Source: Acetobacteraceae bacterium (GTDB lineage: Bacteria > Pseudomonadota > Alphaproteobacteria > Acetobacterales > Acetobacteraceae). Taken from it: 63,304 nt of DNA. The stretch is taken from the NCBI GenBank assembly GCA_027451405.1, contig DAIDJM010000018.1, positions 1 to 63,304 on the forward strand, in the 5' to 3' direction. Positions 25,708 to 34,067 of the stretch are shown piece after piece (position 1 is the first letter of the stretch; every line of letters starts with the position of its first letter). The notes beneath the pieces were generated by a model, which searched no databases, was not told the origin of the DNA, and worked only from the letters and a program-made list of their open reading frames with translations. The position numbers and the translations under genes are program-made.

Positions 25708-27015
25708 TCAAGGCCGCCCGATGCTCGCATAGGTAAAGCCCGCCGCCCGCATCAGCATCGGATCGTAGAGATTCCGCAGATCCACGATCAGCCGGCCTTT
25801 CATCACGGCCCCGAGCTTGTCCGGCGCGATCGCTCGGAACTCGTTCCATTCTGTGATAATCACGAGCAGGTCGGCTCCCTCCGCCGCCTCCAGCGCCCCG
25901 TTGCAGAATTGCACGCCAGGCGGCAGCAGCGGGCGCGCCTGGTCCATGCCCGCCGGATCGAAGGCGCGGATATGGGCGCCATCCTCGATCAGGCGACCGA
26001 CGATCGGGATCGAGGGCGCATCACGCATATCGTCGGTTTCGGGTTTGAAGGTGAGGCCGAGCACGGCGATGGTTTTGCCGCGCACCGAGCCGCCGGCGGC
26101 AGCAACGATGCGCGCGGCCATGCTGGCCTTGCGCGCGTCGTTGACGGCGACCACGGTTTCCACGAGCCGGGTCGGCGCGCCGTGGTCCTGCGCGATGCGC
26201 ACCATGGCGAGCGTGTCTTTCGGAAAGCAGGAGCCGCCGAAACCGGGTCCGGCATGGAGGAATTTGCGGCCGATGCGACCGTCGAGACCGATGCCGCGGG
26301 CGACATCGTGCACGTCGGCGCCCGCGCGTTCGCAAAGATCGGCCATCTCGTTGATGAAGGTCACTTTCATGGCCAGGAACGAGTTGGCGGCGTATTTGAT
26401 GAGTTCGGCGGTCTCGAGGCCAGTGAAGAGGATGGGCGCTTCGATCAGATAGAGCGGCCGGTAGAGCGCGCGGAGCGTCTCGCGGGCGCGTTCGCTCTCG
26501 GTGCCGATCACCACGCGGTCGGGACGCATGAAATCGGCGATCGCGCTTCCCTCGCGCAGGAACTCCGGGTTGGAGGCGACGTCGATCGTGAGGTCCGGGC
26601 GCACTTCGCAGAGGATTTCCGCGATCTTGCGGCCGGTGCCGACGGGCACGGTGGATTTGGTGACGACGACCGTCGGTGCTGCCAGAACGCGGGCAACCTG
26701 TTCCACTGCCGCAAAGACATAGGTCAGGTCGGCATGGCCGTCGCCTCTGCGCGTGGGTGTGCCGACCGCGATGAAGACGGCTTCCGCGCCGCGCACCGCC
26801 GACTCGATGTCGTTACCGAAAGTGAGGCGGCCGGCGCGCGCATTGTCGGCGACGAGTTCGGGAAGGCCCGGCTCGTAGATCGGGATGCCTCCCCCGCGCA
26901 GCATGGCGAGTTTGGCGGGGTCGGATTCGACGACCGCGACCTCGTTGCCGAATTCCGCGAAACAGGCGCCGGAGACGAGGCCGACGTAGCCGCCTCCGAT
27001 CATGGCGATGCGCAA
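25708..27015 (-). CDS. ugd: UDP-glucose 6-dehydrogenase
   Basis: 435 residues from a TTG start (complement of 27013-27015): the family N-terminus MRIAMIGGGYVGLVSGACFA is then complete. GGAGG of a B-type repeat lies 7 bases upstream. Catalytic segment GFGGSCFPKDTLAM contains the active-site Cys; VASNPEFLREGSAI and LGLTFKPETDDMRDAPS are also family signatures. It oxidises UDP-glucose to UDP-glucuronate with two NAD. The longer open frame upstream is read-through. Last gene of the glycan operon, separated from the GMC gene by 89 bp holding the repeat. Confidence 0.95.
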   Translation of the reverse strand: MRIAMIGGGYVGLVSGACFAEFGNEVAVVESDPAKLAMLRGGGIPIYEPGLPELVADNARAGRLTFGNDIESAVRGAEAVFIAVGTPTRRGDGHADLTYVFAAVEQVARVLAAPTVVVTKSTVPVGTGRKIAEILCEVRPDLTIDVASNPEFLREGSAIADFMRPDRVVIGTESERARETLRALYRPLYLIEAPILFTGLETAELIKYAANSFLAMKVTFINEMADLCERAGADVHDVARGIGLDGRIGRKFLHAGPGFGGSCFPKDTLAMVRIAQDHGAPTRLVETVVAVNDARKASMAARIVAAAGGSVRGKTIAVLGLTFKPETDDMRDAPSIPIVGRLIEDGAHIRAFDPAGMDQARPLLPPGVQFCNGALEAAEGADLLVIITEWNEFRAIAPDKLGAVMKGRLIVDLRNLYDPMLMRAAGFTYASIGRP

Positions 27016-27023
27016 AACCTTGC

Positions 27024-27098
27024 CTCCTTGCCTCCGGCGGGCAAGGGAGACTCTGTCGCCCCTGCCCCCATCCGCTGGGGCCGGAAGGCCCCAGGCCT
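27024..27098. repeat. B-type GC repeat, reverse copy, SD of ugd
   Basis: In minus-strand orientation it reads CTGGGGCCTTCCGGCCCCAG, a second stem region, then GCCGGAGG followed by a duplicated GGAGGCAAG. The last GGAGG is the ribosome binding site for the ugd TTG start. Confidence 0.8.
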
Positions 27099-27104
27099 CG
27101 CTAC

Positions 27105-28724
27105 TTATGCCGCTCGCAGATGGTCGGCCAGACGGAGGGCGAGCGCGACGATGGTGAGGGTGGGGTTGGCTTGGCCGGAGGTGGGGAAGACGGCGCCGCC
27201 GGCGACATAGAGGTTGCGCGTGCCGTGGACGCGGCAGTTTTCGTCGACCACGCCGGTGCGGGGCGAGGCGCTCATGCGCGCGGTGCCGAGATGGTGGCCG
27301 CCATAGGCGCCTTCGCGCAGCGCGTCGGCGGCGACTTCGTCCGGGGTGTAGTCCAGATGGCCCGCGCCGGAATTCCGCAGATCGGCCGCCAGCGCTGCCA
27401 CGGCTTCGCGCACGGTGCGCAGATCGAGCGCGCTGTAGCGCCAGGCGATGCGTAAGCGTGGGACCCCATGGCGGTCCCGGGTGGCAGCGAGCGTTATTCG
27501 GCTTTGCGGATCGGGCGCCTGCTCGGCGTGGAAATCGAGCGCATAGATGCCGGCGCGGGGCGGAACCGCGACGCTCGGGAATTTGCGGACCGCGAAGCGG
27601 CGGCGGCGCAGCCAGGTGGCGGCGAAGCCCGCGGTGCCTGGCAGATCGAGCAGCACGTTCCGGATATGCGGCCAGGAGGGCCGCTCGCTGGCCCCGAGAC
27701 GCAGCGTATATTCCGGCCGCAGAAAGGGGCGCGCGAATTGCAGGGCCGAGAGCGCGCCGGTGCGGTGCGCCGGGTCGGCCGGGCGCGGATGATGCAGCCG
27801 CGCGATGAAATTGCCGATGCCGAGCGAGGCTTGCGCTTCGGGGCGGAGTGCCAGACGGCGGCGGCAATAGGTGCCGTCGGCGGCGATGCCGTAGCCATGC
27901 GCGACGGCGCGGCCCGGCGCCGGGTGAAGCCGGCCGGTAACCCCGGCGATGTGGCACATATAGTAGCGGCCGATCAGATCCCGCGCGGTGCCGATGCCCC
28001 CCGACGCGAGCAGCAAGCGGGGGGTTTCGAGCCCGCCGGTCGCGAGCACGACGATTTCCGCGCGCACCGTGAAGGTGAGGCCGGAGGGTGCGGCCACGTT
28101 CAACGCGGCCACGGCTTCGCGTCGCTCGTCCGTTTCGATGCCGATGGCGGTCGCGTGCAGCAGGATCGAGAGGCCGGGACGGCGGGCCAGGGCGTCACGA
28201 TAGCGGGCGCCGAAATCGGTCGGACAACTGAAACGTTCGAGCGCGTCGTCGGTGAAGCGCGAACTGGTGAAACCTTCGAGCGGAGGCGAGAGGCCGGCCG
28301 GGAAGGCCGCCGCGGAGGTGTAGGCGAAGGCGCCGGCCTCACACAACGCGTTGGCCGGTTCGTAATAGGGCCGCAATGTCTCGTGGGTGATCGGCCAGCC
28401 GCTGTGCGGCATCCATGCGCGCGGCGCGAAATCGATCGGGTCGAGCGGCGCGCAACGGCCGCCCCAGATGCCGGTGGCGCCGCCCAGCGCGCGCCGGCGA
28501 TAGAGCGCGGCCGGCGGGTGGAGCGCCGGGTCTTCGACCTCCCCCTCGTTCAGAAGATCCGTGGCGGGATCGGTGTCGATTCCGCCCGATTCGAGCAGCA
28601 GCGTCGGACGGGCAGGATGCGCGTAGCGCAAGGCCAGCGCGATGCCGGCGGGGCCGCCGCCGACGATGCAAAGCCCGGTTTCGATTGCGAGCCCGCTCGG
28701 GACGCAGCGCGCATCCTCGATCAT
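27105..28724 (-). CDS. GMC-family FAD-dependent oxidoreductase
   Basis: 539 residues. N-terminal FAD-binding motif ETGLCIVGGGPAGIALALRY (GxGxxG type, residues ~16-35). GMC signatures: GGATGIWGGRCAPLDPIDF, VVLATGGLETPRLLLASGGI, and the C-terminal domain with GGHHLGTARMSASPRTGVVD (active-site His) and VAGGAVFPTSGQANPTLTIV. GMC enzymes oxidise alcohol groups of sugars, cholines or sterols. It overlaps the epimerase gene by 4 bp (ATGA) in a glycosyltransferase operon, so the substrate is plausibly a glycan or lipid-linked sugar. No signal peptide, so it acts in the cytoplasm. The substrate is unproven. Confidence 0.9.
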   Translation of the reverse strand: MIEDARCVPSGLAIETGLCIVGGGPAGIALALRYAHPARPTLLLESGGIDTDPATDLLNEGEVEDPALHPPAALYRRRALGGATGIWGGRCAPLDPIDFAPRAWMPHSGWPITHETLRPYYEPANALCEAGAFAYTSAAAFPAGLSPPLEGFTSSRFTDDALERFSCPTDFGARYRDALARRPGLSILLHATAIGIETDERREAVAALNVAAPSGLTFTVRAEIVVLATGGLETPRLLLASGGIGTARDLIGRYYMCHIAGVTGRLHPAPGRAVAHGYGIAADGTYCRRRLALRPEAQASLGIGNFIARLHHPRPADPAHRTGALSALQFARPFLRPEYTLRLGASERPSWPHIRNVLLDLPGTAGFAATWLRRRRFAVRKFPSVAVPPRAGIYALDFHAEQAPDPQSRITLAATRDRHGVPRLRIAWRYSALDLRTVREAVAALAADLRNSGAGHLDYTPDEVAADALREGAYGGHHLGTARMSASPRTGVVDENCRVHGTRNLYVAGGAVFPTSGQANPTLTIVALALRLADHLRAA

Positions 28725-29644
28725 GGCAGGGCGGCGAACCAGGCGGCGCTTTCGGCGACGCAGGCGGCGGCGGAGGCGGGCGCGATGCCGAGCGACGCGA
28801 GCGCGCGGCAATCGAGGCGGATCGGCTGGCGGAACAAACGTTGCAGCGATCCCGACAGGGCCTCGGGGCTCGCGCGTGCGCCGGCGCGGGAGAGCGCGGC
28901 GAACGGCAGGGCCAGTCTGGCTTCGAGCGCGAGTTGCGCGGGGCCGATCCGGCGCAGCGGTCCGGCATGGATGGCGTGGGCGAGCGCGGCGAAATAGCCG
29001 TTCCAGCTCGGCGCGTCGGGTGCGGCGATGTTGAACGTGGCGCCGCGAGGCTGCTTGCCGGCGAGCACATGGGCGACGGCCTCGCCGATATCGGCGGCAC
29101 GGACGAGATTGCAGATGCCGTCGCCGGCGGGACCGAGATCGCCGAGACGGCCGGCGCGCAGCAGACGGGCGATGCGGGCGACCCAGGGGATGCTGCCGGG
29201 GCCGACCACGATGCCGGCACGCAGCAGGGTCGCGGCGGCACCGCTCTCGCGAACCGCGCTCTCGGCACGGCATTTCGCGAGGCCGTAGCGGGAGCGGGCA
29301 AGCAGGGGCGCTGTTTCGTCCACGGAACCGATCGCCGGGCCATAAACCGCGATCGAGCCGATCTCGACATAGCGTGCGCCGCGCCGCGCCGCCGCCTCGC
29401 TCAAGCGGGCGGCGGACTCGGTGAGGATGCGGGCGCTGCCGGCGGTGGCATTGACGATGGCATCCGCGTCCCGGACGGCGTGCGCGACCGATTGGGCGTC
29501 GGTCGCGTCGCAGAGTCGCAGATGCGGCGATGCGATGCCGTGACGCGCGGCGGCGATCGCGGTGAATTCCGGTCGTGCGGCGAGCGCGCGCAGGATGGCG
29601 CTGCCGACGAACCCCGTGCCGCCGGCGACCAGAACGCGCATCAT
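28721..29644 (-). CDS. NAD-dependent epimerase/dehydratase (extended SDR)
   Basis: 307 residues. Rossmann motif MRVLVAGGTGFVGSAILRAL at the N-terminus (GxxGxxG). Active site YxxxK is present as RYGLAKCRAE, with a SIAVYG strand upstream. The C-terminal half is less conserved and Arg/Ala-rich. SDRs of this kind interconvert nucleotide sugars or lipid-linked sugars. It has 4-bp ATGA overlaps both with the GT4 gene upstream and the GMC gene downstream, so it is translationally coupled to both. Exact reaction not determinable. Confidence 0.86.
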   Translation of the reverse strand: MMRVLVAGGTGFVGSAILRALAARPEFTAIAAARHGIASPHLRLCDATDAQSVAHAVRDADAIVNATAGSARILTESAARLSEAAARRGARYVEIGSIAVYGPAIGSVDETAPLLARSRYGLAKCRAESAVRESGAAATLLRAGIVVGPGSIPWVARIARLLRAGRLGDLGPAGDGICNLVRAADIGEAVAHVLAGKQPRGATFNIAAPDAPSWNGYFAALAHAIHAGPLRRIGPAQLALEARLALPFAALSRAGARASPEALSGSLQRLFRQPIRLDCRALASLGIAPASAAACVAESAAWFAALP

Positions 29645-30747
29645 GCGATGGCGGCCGGCACGACGCCGGAGCGAGCGGACGCCGGGCTCAGGCCCGCGTA
29701 AAGTGCGGCGAGGCGGCGGGCGGCGATATCGATGTCGAAATGGGCTTGCCATGTCGCGCGGCCCGCCTCGGCAAGCCGGGCGCGGGTGGCCGGATCGTCC
29801 AGCAGCGCGCCGATCGCAATCGCGAGAGGGCCCGGCGCGCCGGGGGGCACGAGGCGCGCATTGACGCCGTCCTCGAGCCAGTCGGGCAAGGCGCCGACCG
29901 GTGTCGCGATGACGGCGATGCCGGCGGCGAGCGCCTCGAGGACCGCCATGGGAAGCGCCTCGTGATACGAGGGCAAAATCAGCAGGTCGGCGCGCGCAAG
30001 CGCTTCGCGGCGCGCGCACCCGCTGAGCCAGCCGGGAAGATCGATCCGACTCTCGAGACCGAGGGAGGCGATGCGCGCGCGATAGAGAGCCGCGTTGCCG
30101 TCGCCGGCGATCGTCGCGTGCCAGCGGCGCGCGCGCAGGGCGGGGTGCGCCAGCGCCTCGATCAGGTCGGGCACCCCTTTGCGAGGACCGATGCGGCCCA
30201 GGAACAGCAGGCTGGGTTCGGCAGCGCGGGGGGTCGGCGGTGGCCCGGGCGGCACGCCGTTCGGCACAACATGCAGGCGCGCGGGAGCAATGCCGAGCTC
30301 GCCCACACAAAAATCCCGCCAGACGGTTCCCATCACGACGACCGCGCCGGCAGCGGCAATCCAGCGGCGCAGCAGAAAGCGGACCGGCGATGGCTGTGCG
30401 CGGTAGAAAGGCAGAAAGTCCGCCCCGTGCATCTGCAGGATCACGGGCAAACCGAAACGGTGTGCCAGCGCGCACAGCAGGCCCTTGCGCCAGGCGCTGC
30501 CGCGCGTCGTCATATGCGCATGCACGAGGGCGCGGCGCCCGGGCAGAGCCGCCTGGCAGATGCGCGCGATGGCGGCGGGCGAGACGAAGCCGAACGGGCC
30601 GCGCGAATCCACCACATGCACGCGCGGCGCGACGGGATCGGCGGCAAACTGGTCGATGATGTATCGCAACAGCGTGCCGACGCCGCCGGAGAGCGGGTCG
30701 AGGCCGCCGCCCGCGAGCATCAGAATCTCACGCGGTCCGGCAGGCAT
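29641..30747 (-). CDS. Glycosyltransferase family 4 (GT-B)
   Basis: 368 residues. N-terminal GT4 domain with GGLDPLSGGVGTLLRYI and VILQMHGADFLPFY; C-terminal donor domain with SLLFLGRIGPRKGVPDLIEA and the donor-site motif SYHEALPMAVLEALAAGIAV (E-x7-E). Adds a sugar from a nucleotide donor during surface-glycan assembly on the cytoplasmic face. The start ATG overlaps the stop of the acyltransferase gene by one base (TGATG). The longer open frame upstream is read-through of the acyltransferase gene. Confidence 0.92.
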   Translation of the reverse strand: MPAGPREILMLAGGGLDPLSGGVGTLLRYIIDQFAADPVAPRVHVVDSRGPFGFVSPAAIARICQAALPGRRALVHAHMTTRGSAWRKGLLCALAHRFGLPVILQMHGADFLPFYRAQPSPVRFLLRRWIAAAGAVVVMGTVWRDFCVGELGIAPARLHVVPNGVPPGPPPTPRAAEPSLLFLGRIGPRKGVPDLIEALAHPALRARRWHATIAGDGNAALYRARIASLGLESRIDLPGWLSGCARREALARADLLILPSYHEALPMAVLEALAAGIAVIATPVGALPDWLEDGVNARLVPPGAPGPLAIAIGALLDDPATRARLAEAGRATWQAHFDIDIAARRLAALYAGLSPASARSGVVPAAIA

Positions 30748-31838
30748 CAGAGCGCCTTTCCCCGCAGGCGATCGCGAAAATGCCGGATGGGCATCTCGAT
30801 CGTACGGTGCAGCGCGTAGGCCAGGAGCAGCGACAGGGTGAGTCCGGTTCCGTAGAGCGGAAGGCCGGGAGGCGGGCCTGCGTCGGCGAGCAGGATCAGG
30901 ATCGTGCCGTGGCTGACATAAAGCGGGTAGGACAAATCGCCACAGGCGCGGTCGAGGCGGCGCAGCGCGGGAGAAAGCCGGGTGCGCAGCGCGAGCACCA
31001 GGAAAATGGCGAGCAACGCGGCCAGCAGCGCCATCTGCGCGAACAATTGCGGCGTGCCTCGCTGGTGCCAGCGCGGGAAGGCGACGGCGATGCAGAACGC
31101 GGCGACGGCGAGATGCGCGGCGCGGCCGCGATCGGGACGGCGCACGTAATCGAACGCGGCGATGCCGAACAGGAAGAGCGGCACATAGACGAGAATTTGC
31201 GGCTCGCCGCCATGCCAGAGACCGAATGCAAAAGCGGCATAGCCGAGGGCGACGGCGAGCGACGGCGACAGCGGCCGCCAGAAAGCGCAGACGGCGAACG
31301 CCACCAGGTAGAATGCGCTTTCGATGCGCAGCGTCCAGGCGAACGGAATGAGGGAGAAATCGGCGCCGCTGATATAGCGCGGCTCCAGTCCGGGCAGGAT
31401 TTCCAGCGCCGCCGACAACAGGATCGACGGACGCAGCGGAGAGCCGGCGAGCGGGCCATCGAGCGGCACGAAACGTCCGGCCCGGTACAGCGCGTAGTGC
31501 GCGGCGGCGGCGAGCAGAACGGCCGCGAAATAGCACGGCAACAGGCGCAGCGCGCGGTTCTCGAGGAACGCCACGGGTCGGAAACGGTAGAAGGTGGCGT
31601 TCGCTTCGCAGACGATGAAGCCGGAGATGGCAAAGAAAGCAGCGACCGCGACGACGCCGATTTCACTGCGATAAAAAAACATGCGGTCGGTGGCGGGGAG
31701 CAGATGGAGCTGGTGCTGGAACAGCACGAAAAGCGCGAGCAGGAGACGGAGCGCGCCGAACGGCCGGTAGAGCGCGGCGGGTGCGATGGCCGGGGCGGCC
31801 CGTCCGGCTCTTGCCAGCGGCAGCGCGACGGCTGTCAC
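30747..31838 (-). CDS. Acyltransferase-3 family membrane O-acyltransferase
   Basis: 363 residues with about ten hydrophobic helices. Family motifs: LRLLLALFVLFQHQLHLL (helix 1, with the catalytic His region), FFAISGFIVCEAN, FLENRALRLLPCYFAAV and the C-terminal PLYVSHGTILILL. These OafA/ExoZ-like enzymes acetylate or acylate sugars of exopolysaccharide or O-antigen in the inner membrane. The start is GTG (31838) in a GTGA overlap with the upstream GT4 stop. Part of the glycan operon. Confidence 0.9.
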   Translation of the reverse strand: MTAVALPLARAGRAAPAIAPAALYRPFGALRLLLALFVLFQHQLHLLPATDRMFFYRSEIGVVAVAAFFAISGFIVCEANATFYRFRPVAFLENRALRLLPCYFAAVLLAAAAHYALYRAGRFVPLDGPLAGSPLRPSILLSAALEILPGLEPRYISGADFSLIPFAWTLRIESAFYLVAFAVCAFWRPLSPSLAVALGYAAFAFGLWHGGEPQILVYVPLFLFGIAAFDYVRRPDRGRAAHLAVAAFCIAVAFPRWHQRGTPQLFAQMALLAALLAIFLVLALRTRLSPALRRLDRACGDLSYPLYVSHGTILILLADAGPPPGLPLYGTGLTLSLLLAYALHRTIEMPIRHFRDRLRGKAL

Positions 31839-33004
31839 GCCCGCGCGCCGAGCACGCGGCGGATCAGCGCGATATGGGCCTCGGCGGCCTGCGCGCTCGT
31901 GAAGGTCGCGGCACGCTCGCGCAGGCGCGCCGGCGGAAAGGGCCGGCGCAGATCGGCGGTGAGAGCGGCGGCCAGCGCTCCCGCGTCGCCCGGCGGAACG
32001 AGAACACCGTAGCGCCCGCCTTGAAGAATCTCGGCCGGACCGTGCGGGCAGTCGGTCGCGATGACGGGCGTGCCACAGCCCAGCGCTTCGACCAAGACGT
32101 TCCCGAAACCTTCATGGCGGGAGCTGAGCACGAAGGCGGCGGCTTCGCGGAAATAGGGAAGCGGGTTTTCGATGTAGCCGGCGAAATCGACGTCGGCCGC
32201 GATGCCGAGCGACGCGGCCTGGGCCTGCAGGGATCGGCGCAGCGGGCCCTGGCCCAGCACGATCAGCCTGGCCGGAACGCGGCTTCGATGGCGGGCGAAC
32301 GCCGCGAGCAAGGTCGCATGATCTTTCTGCGGAACGAGCCGGCCGGCCGTGACGTAAACGGGCGTGGCCTCGGCGAACCAGGGATGCGGACAGGGCTCGG
32401 CGGCGCGGCGCGCGAAATCGTCGCCGAGCACGGGGTTGTAGATCACCGCGATACGCTCGTGGGCGATCCCGGTGCAGTGCGCGAGATCCTCCGCGACGCC
32501 ACGGGACACGGCGACGAAGGCCTCCACGAAAGGATCGGCCAGGCGATAGGCGGCCGGCAAACATCGATACCGCCAGCCCCCCTGCCCCGCTTCGGCCGAA
32601 AGCGCGTTGTGCTGGGTGAGGATGATTTTCGTCCCGGCCCGGGCGAGCAGCGAGGCGGCGACCGCGGCGAGGTTGTTGTGACCGAGACTGGCGATGAGCA
32701 CGTCCGGGCGTTCGCGGCGCAGATAGCGGGCGAGCGGCAGGATATCGTCGCGGGTGCGAGCCCCGCCGAGCGCCGTGACCCGCAGGAAGGGGGGGATGTT
32801 GGCACTGTTCTCGCCGGTGCGGGCGTGGAGCACGAGGCTCGGCGCGGCACCCGCGTCGCGCAGGGCGGCGATCAGGTGCAGCCGCATGCGCTCGGCGCCG
32901 CCGCCGGCAAGGTCGTGAAGGTAGAGTGCGACCCGCAGCGGACGCGCGAGGGGCGCGGCTTCGGCTAGGCGGGCGGCGCTCCTCAGGACCCCGATTGGCT
33001 GCAT
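31835..33004 (-). CDS. Glycosyltransferase family 4, first gene of the glycan operon
   Basis: 389 residues from ATG 33004; TTG at 33016 is an alternative. N-terminal GT-B motif RVALYLHDLAGGGAERMRLH; donor domain with VYVTAGRLVPQKDHATLLAA, LIVLGQGPLR and SSRHEGFGNVLVEALGCGTP (E-x7-E). It resembles WaaG/PglA-type enzymes that extend lipid-linked glycans. First gene of a run of overlapping genes ending at ugd; a possible promoter is at 33024-33051. Confidence 0.92.
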   Translation of the reverse strand: MQPIGVLRSAARLAEAAPLARPLRVALYLHDLAGGGAERMRLHLIAALRDAGAAPSLVLHARTGENSANIPPFLRVTALGGARTRDDILPLARYLRRERPDVLIASLGHNNLAAVAASLLARAGTKIILTQHNALSAEAGQGGWRYRCLPAAYRLADPFVEAFVAVSRGVAEDLAHCTGIAHERIAVIYNPVLGDDFARRAAEPCPHPWFAEATPVYVTAGRLVPQKDHATLLAAFARHRSRVPARLIVLGQGPLRRSLQAQAASLGIAADVDFAGYIENPLPYFREAAAFVLSSRHEGFGNVLVEALGCGTPVIATDCPHGPAEILQGGRYGVLVPPGDAGALAAALTADLRRPFPPARLRERAATFTSAQAAEAHIALIRRVLGARA

Positions 33005-33023
33005 ACCGCGTCTCAACCTATGC

Positions 33024-33051
33024 GCGATATGACGCTATTCTGCTTTGCCAA
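33024..33051 (-). promoter_or_regulatory. Candidate promoter of the glycan operon
   Basis: Minus-strand TTGGCA (complement of 33046-33051), 16-bp spacer, TATCGC (complement of 33024-33029), 20 bp upstream of ATG 33004. The -10 is a moderate match. Confidence 0.35.
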
Positions 33052-33074
33052 CGGTTGCAAGAGGCTGCGGCGGC

Positions 33075-33165
33075 CCAGGCTCCGCCCAGAGCAAGGGGGG
33101 GCCGGGGCGCCATGGGGCTGAGCCCTAGACGCAAGGCAGGCGGTGCCTCTGCCCGCCGGAGGCCC
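33075..33165. repeat. B-type GC repeat, degenerate copy
   Basis: Contains GGCTCCGCCCAGAGC, GGCGCCATGGGGCTGAGCCC and the CTCTGCCCGCCGGAGG end. The first hairpin has diverged. Lies between the glycan operon and mtnP, in the orientation opposite to both. Confidence 0.6.
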
Positions 33166-33169
33166 TGGC

Positions 33170-34042
33170 TCAGCCGAGCAAGCGCCCGGCGACAGATCTC
33201 AATGTTTCCACAAGCTTCGGATCGCGCGCCTCCGACGCCGTGATCAGCGCATGATCGAGCGCGTGATCGCAGCGGACCGTGCAGTCGCCCGGATCGCGGC
33301 CGATCCGCGGGACGACATCGGCGATCAGCGCGCGGGCCTGGTCGGCATTGCGCTGCATGACCGCGACCACGGCGTCGACCGTGACGTGGCCGTGATCGTC
33401 GTGCCAGCAATCGTAGTCGGTGACCATGGCGACGGTCGCGTAATGGATTTCCGCCTCGCGCGCGAGCTTGGCTTCGGGCATGTTGGTCATGCCGATGACG
33501 GAACAGCCCCAGCTGCGGTAGAGCTGGCTTTCGGCGCGGGTGGAGAATTGCGGCCCTTCCATGACGAGGTAGGTGCCGCCGCGGGTGACCGGCAGGCCGA
33601 GTGCGCGGGCGGACAATTCGAGCGCGTCGCCGAGCGCGGGGCAGACCGGGTCGGCCATCGAGACATGGGCCACCACGCCTTCGCCGAAGAAGCTTTTGGC
33701 GCGGGCGAAGCTGCGATCGATGAACTGGTCGACGATGAGGAAATGACCTGGCGGCAGATCCTCGCGCAGGCTGCCGACCGCGGAGACGGAGATGATGTGG
33801 GTCACGCCGAGCTGTTTCAGCGCGGCAATGTTCGCCCGGTAATTCAGATGGGTGGGGGAGAGGCGGTGACCGCGGCCGTGGCGCGGCAGGAAAACACACT
33901 CGGTGCCGCCGAGCCGGCCGCAGAGCAGGTCGTCGGAGGGCGGCCCCCACGGGGTTTCCGCCCTATGCCATTCCCGGCCTTCGAGGCCGGGAATGTCATA
34001 GAGACCGGAACCGCCGACGATGCCGACGCGCAGCGCGCCCAA
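33170..34042 (-). CDS. mtnP: S-methyl-5'-thioadenosine phosphorylase
   Basis: 290 residues, normal length. Family signatures: VGIVGGSGLYDIPGL at the N-terminus, FLPRHGRGHRLSPTHLNYRA (phosphate site), SVSAVGSLRED, YLVMEGPQFSTRAES and SVIGMTNMPEAKLAREAEI. It splits methylthioadenosine with phosphate to adenine and methylthioribose-1-phosphate in the methionine salvage pathway. The start is TTG (34040-34042) preceded by a G-rich Shine-Dalgarno sequence. It follows petC by 25 bp on the same strand and is probably cotranscribed with petBC. Confidence 0.95.
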   Translation of the reverse strand: MGALRVGIVGGSGLYDIPGLEGREWHRAETPWGPPSDDLLCGRLGGTECVFLPRHGRGHRLSPTHLNYRANIAALKQLGVTHIISVSAVGSLREDLPPGHFLIVDQFIDRSFARAKSFFGEGVVAHVSMADPVCPALGDALELSARALGLPVTRGGTYLVMEGPQFSTRAESQLYRSWGCSVIGMTNMPEAKLAREAEIHYATVAMVTDYDCWHDDHGHVTVDAVVAVMQRNADQARALIADVVPRIGRDPGDCTVRCDHALDHALITASEARDPKLVETLRSVAGRLLG

Positions 34043-34067
34043 TCGAGCCCCCCGTCAGCCGCGCGCG

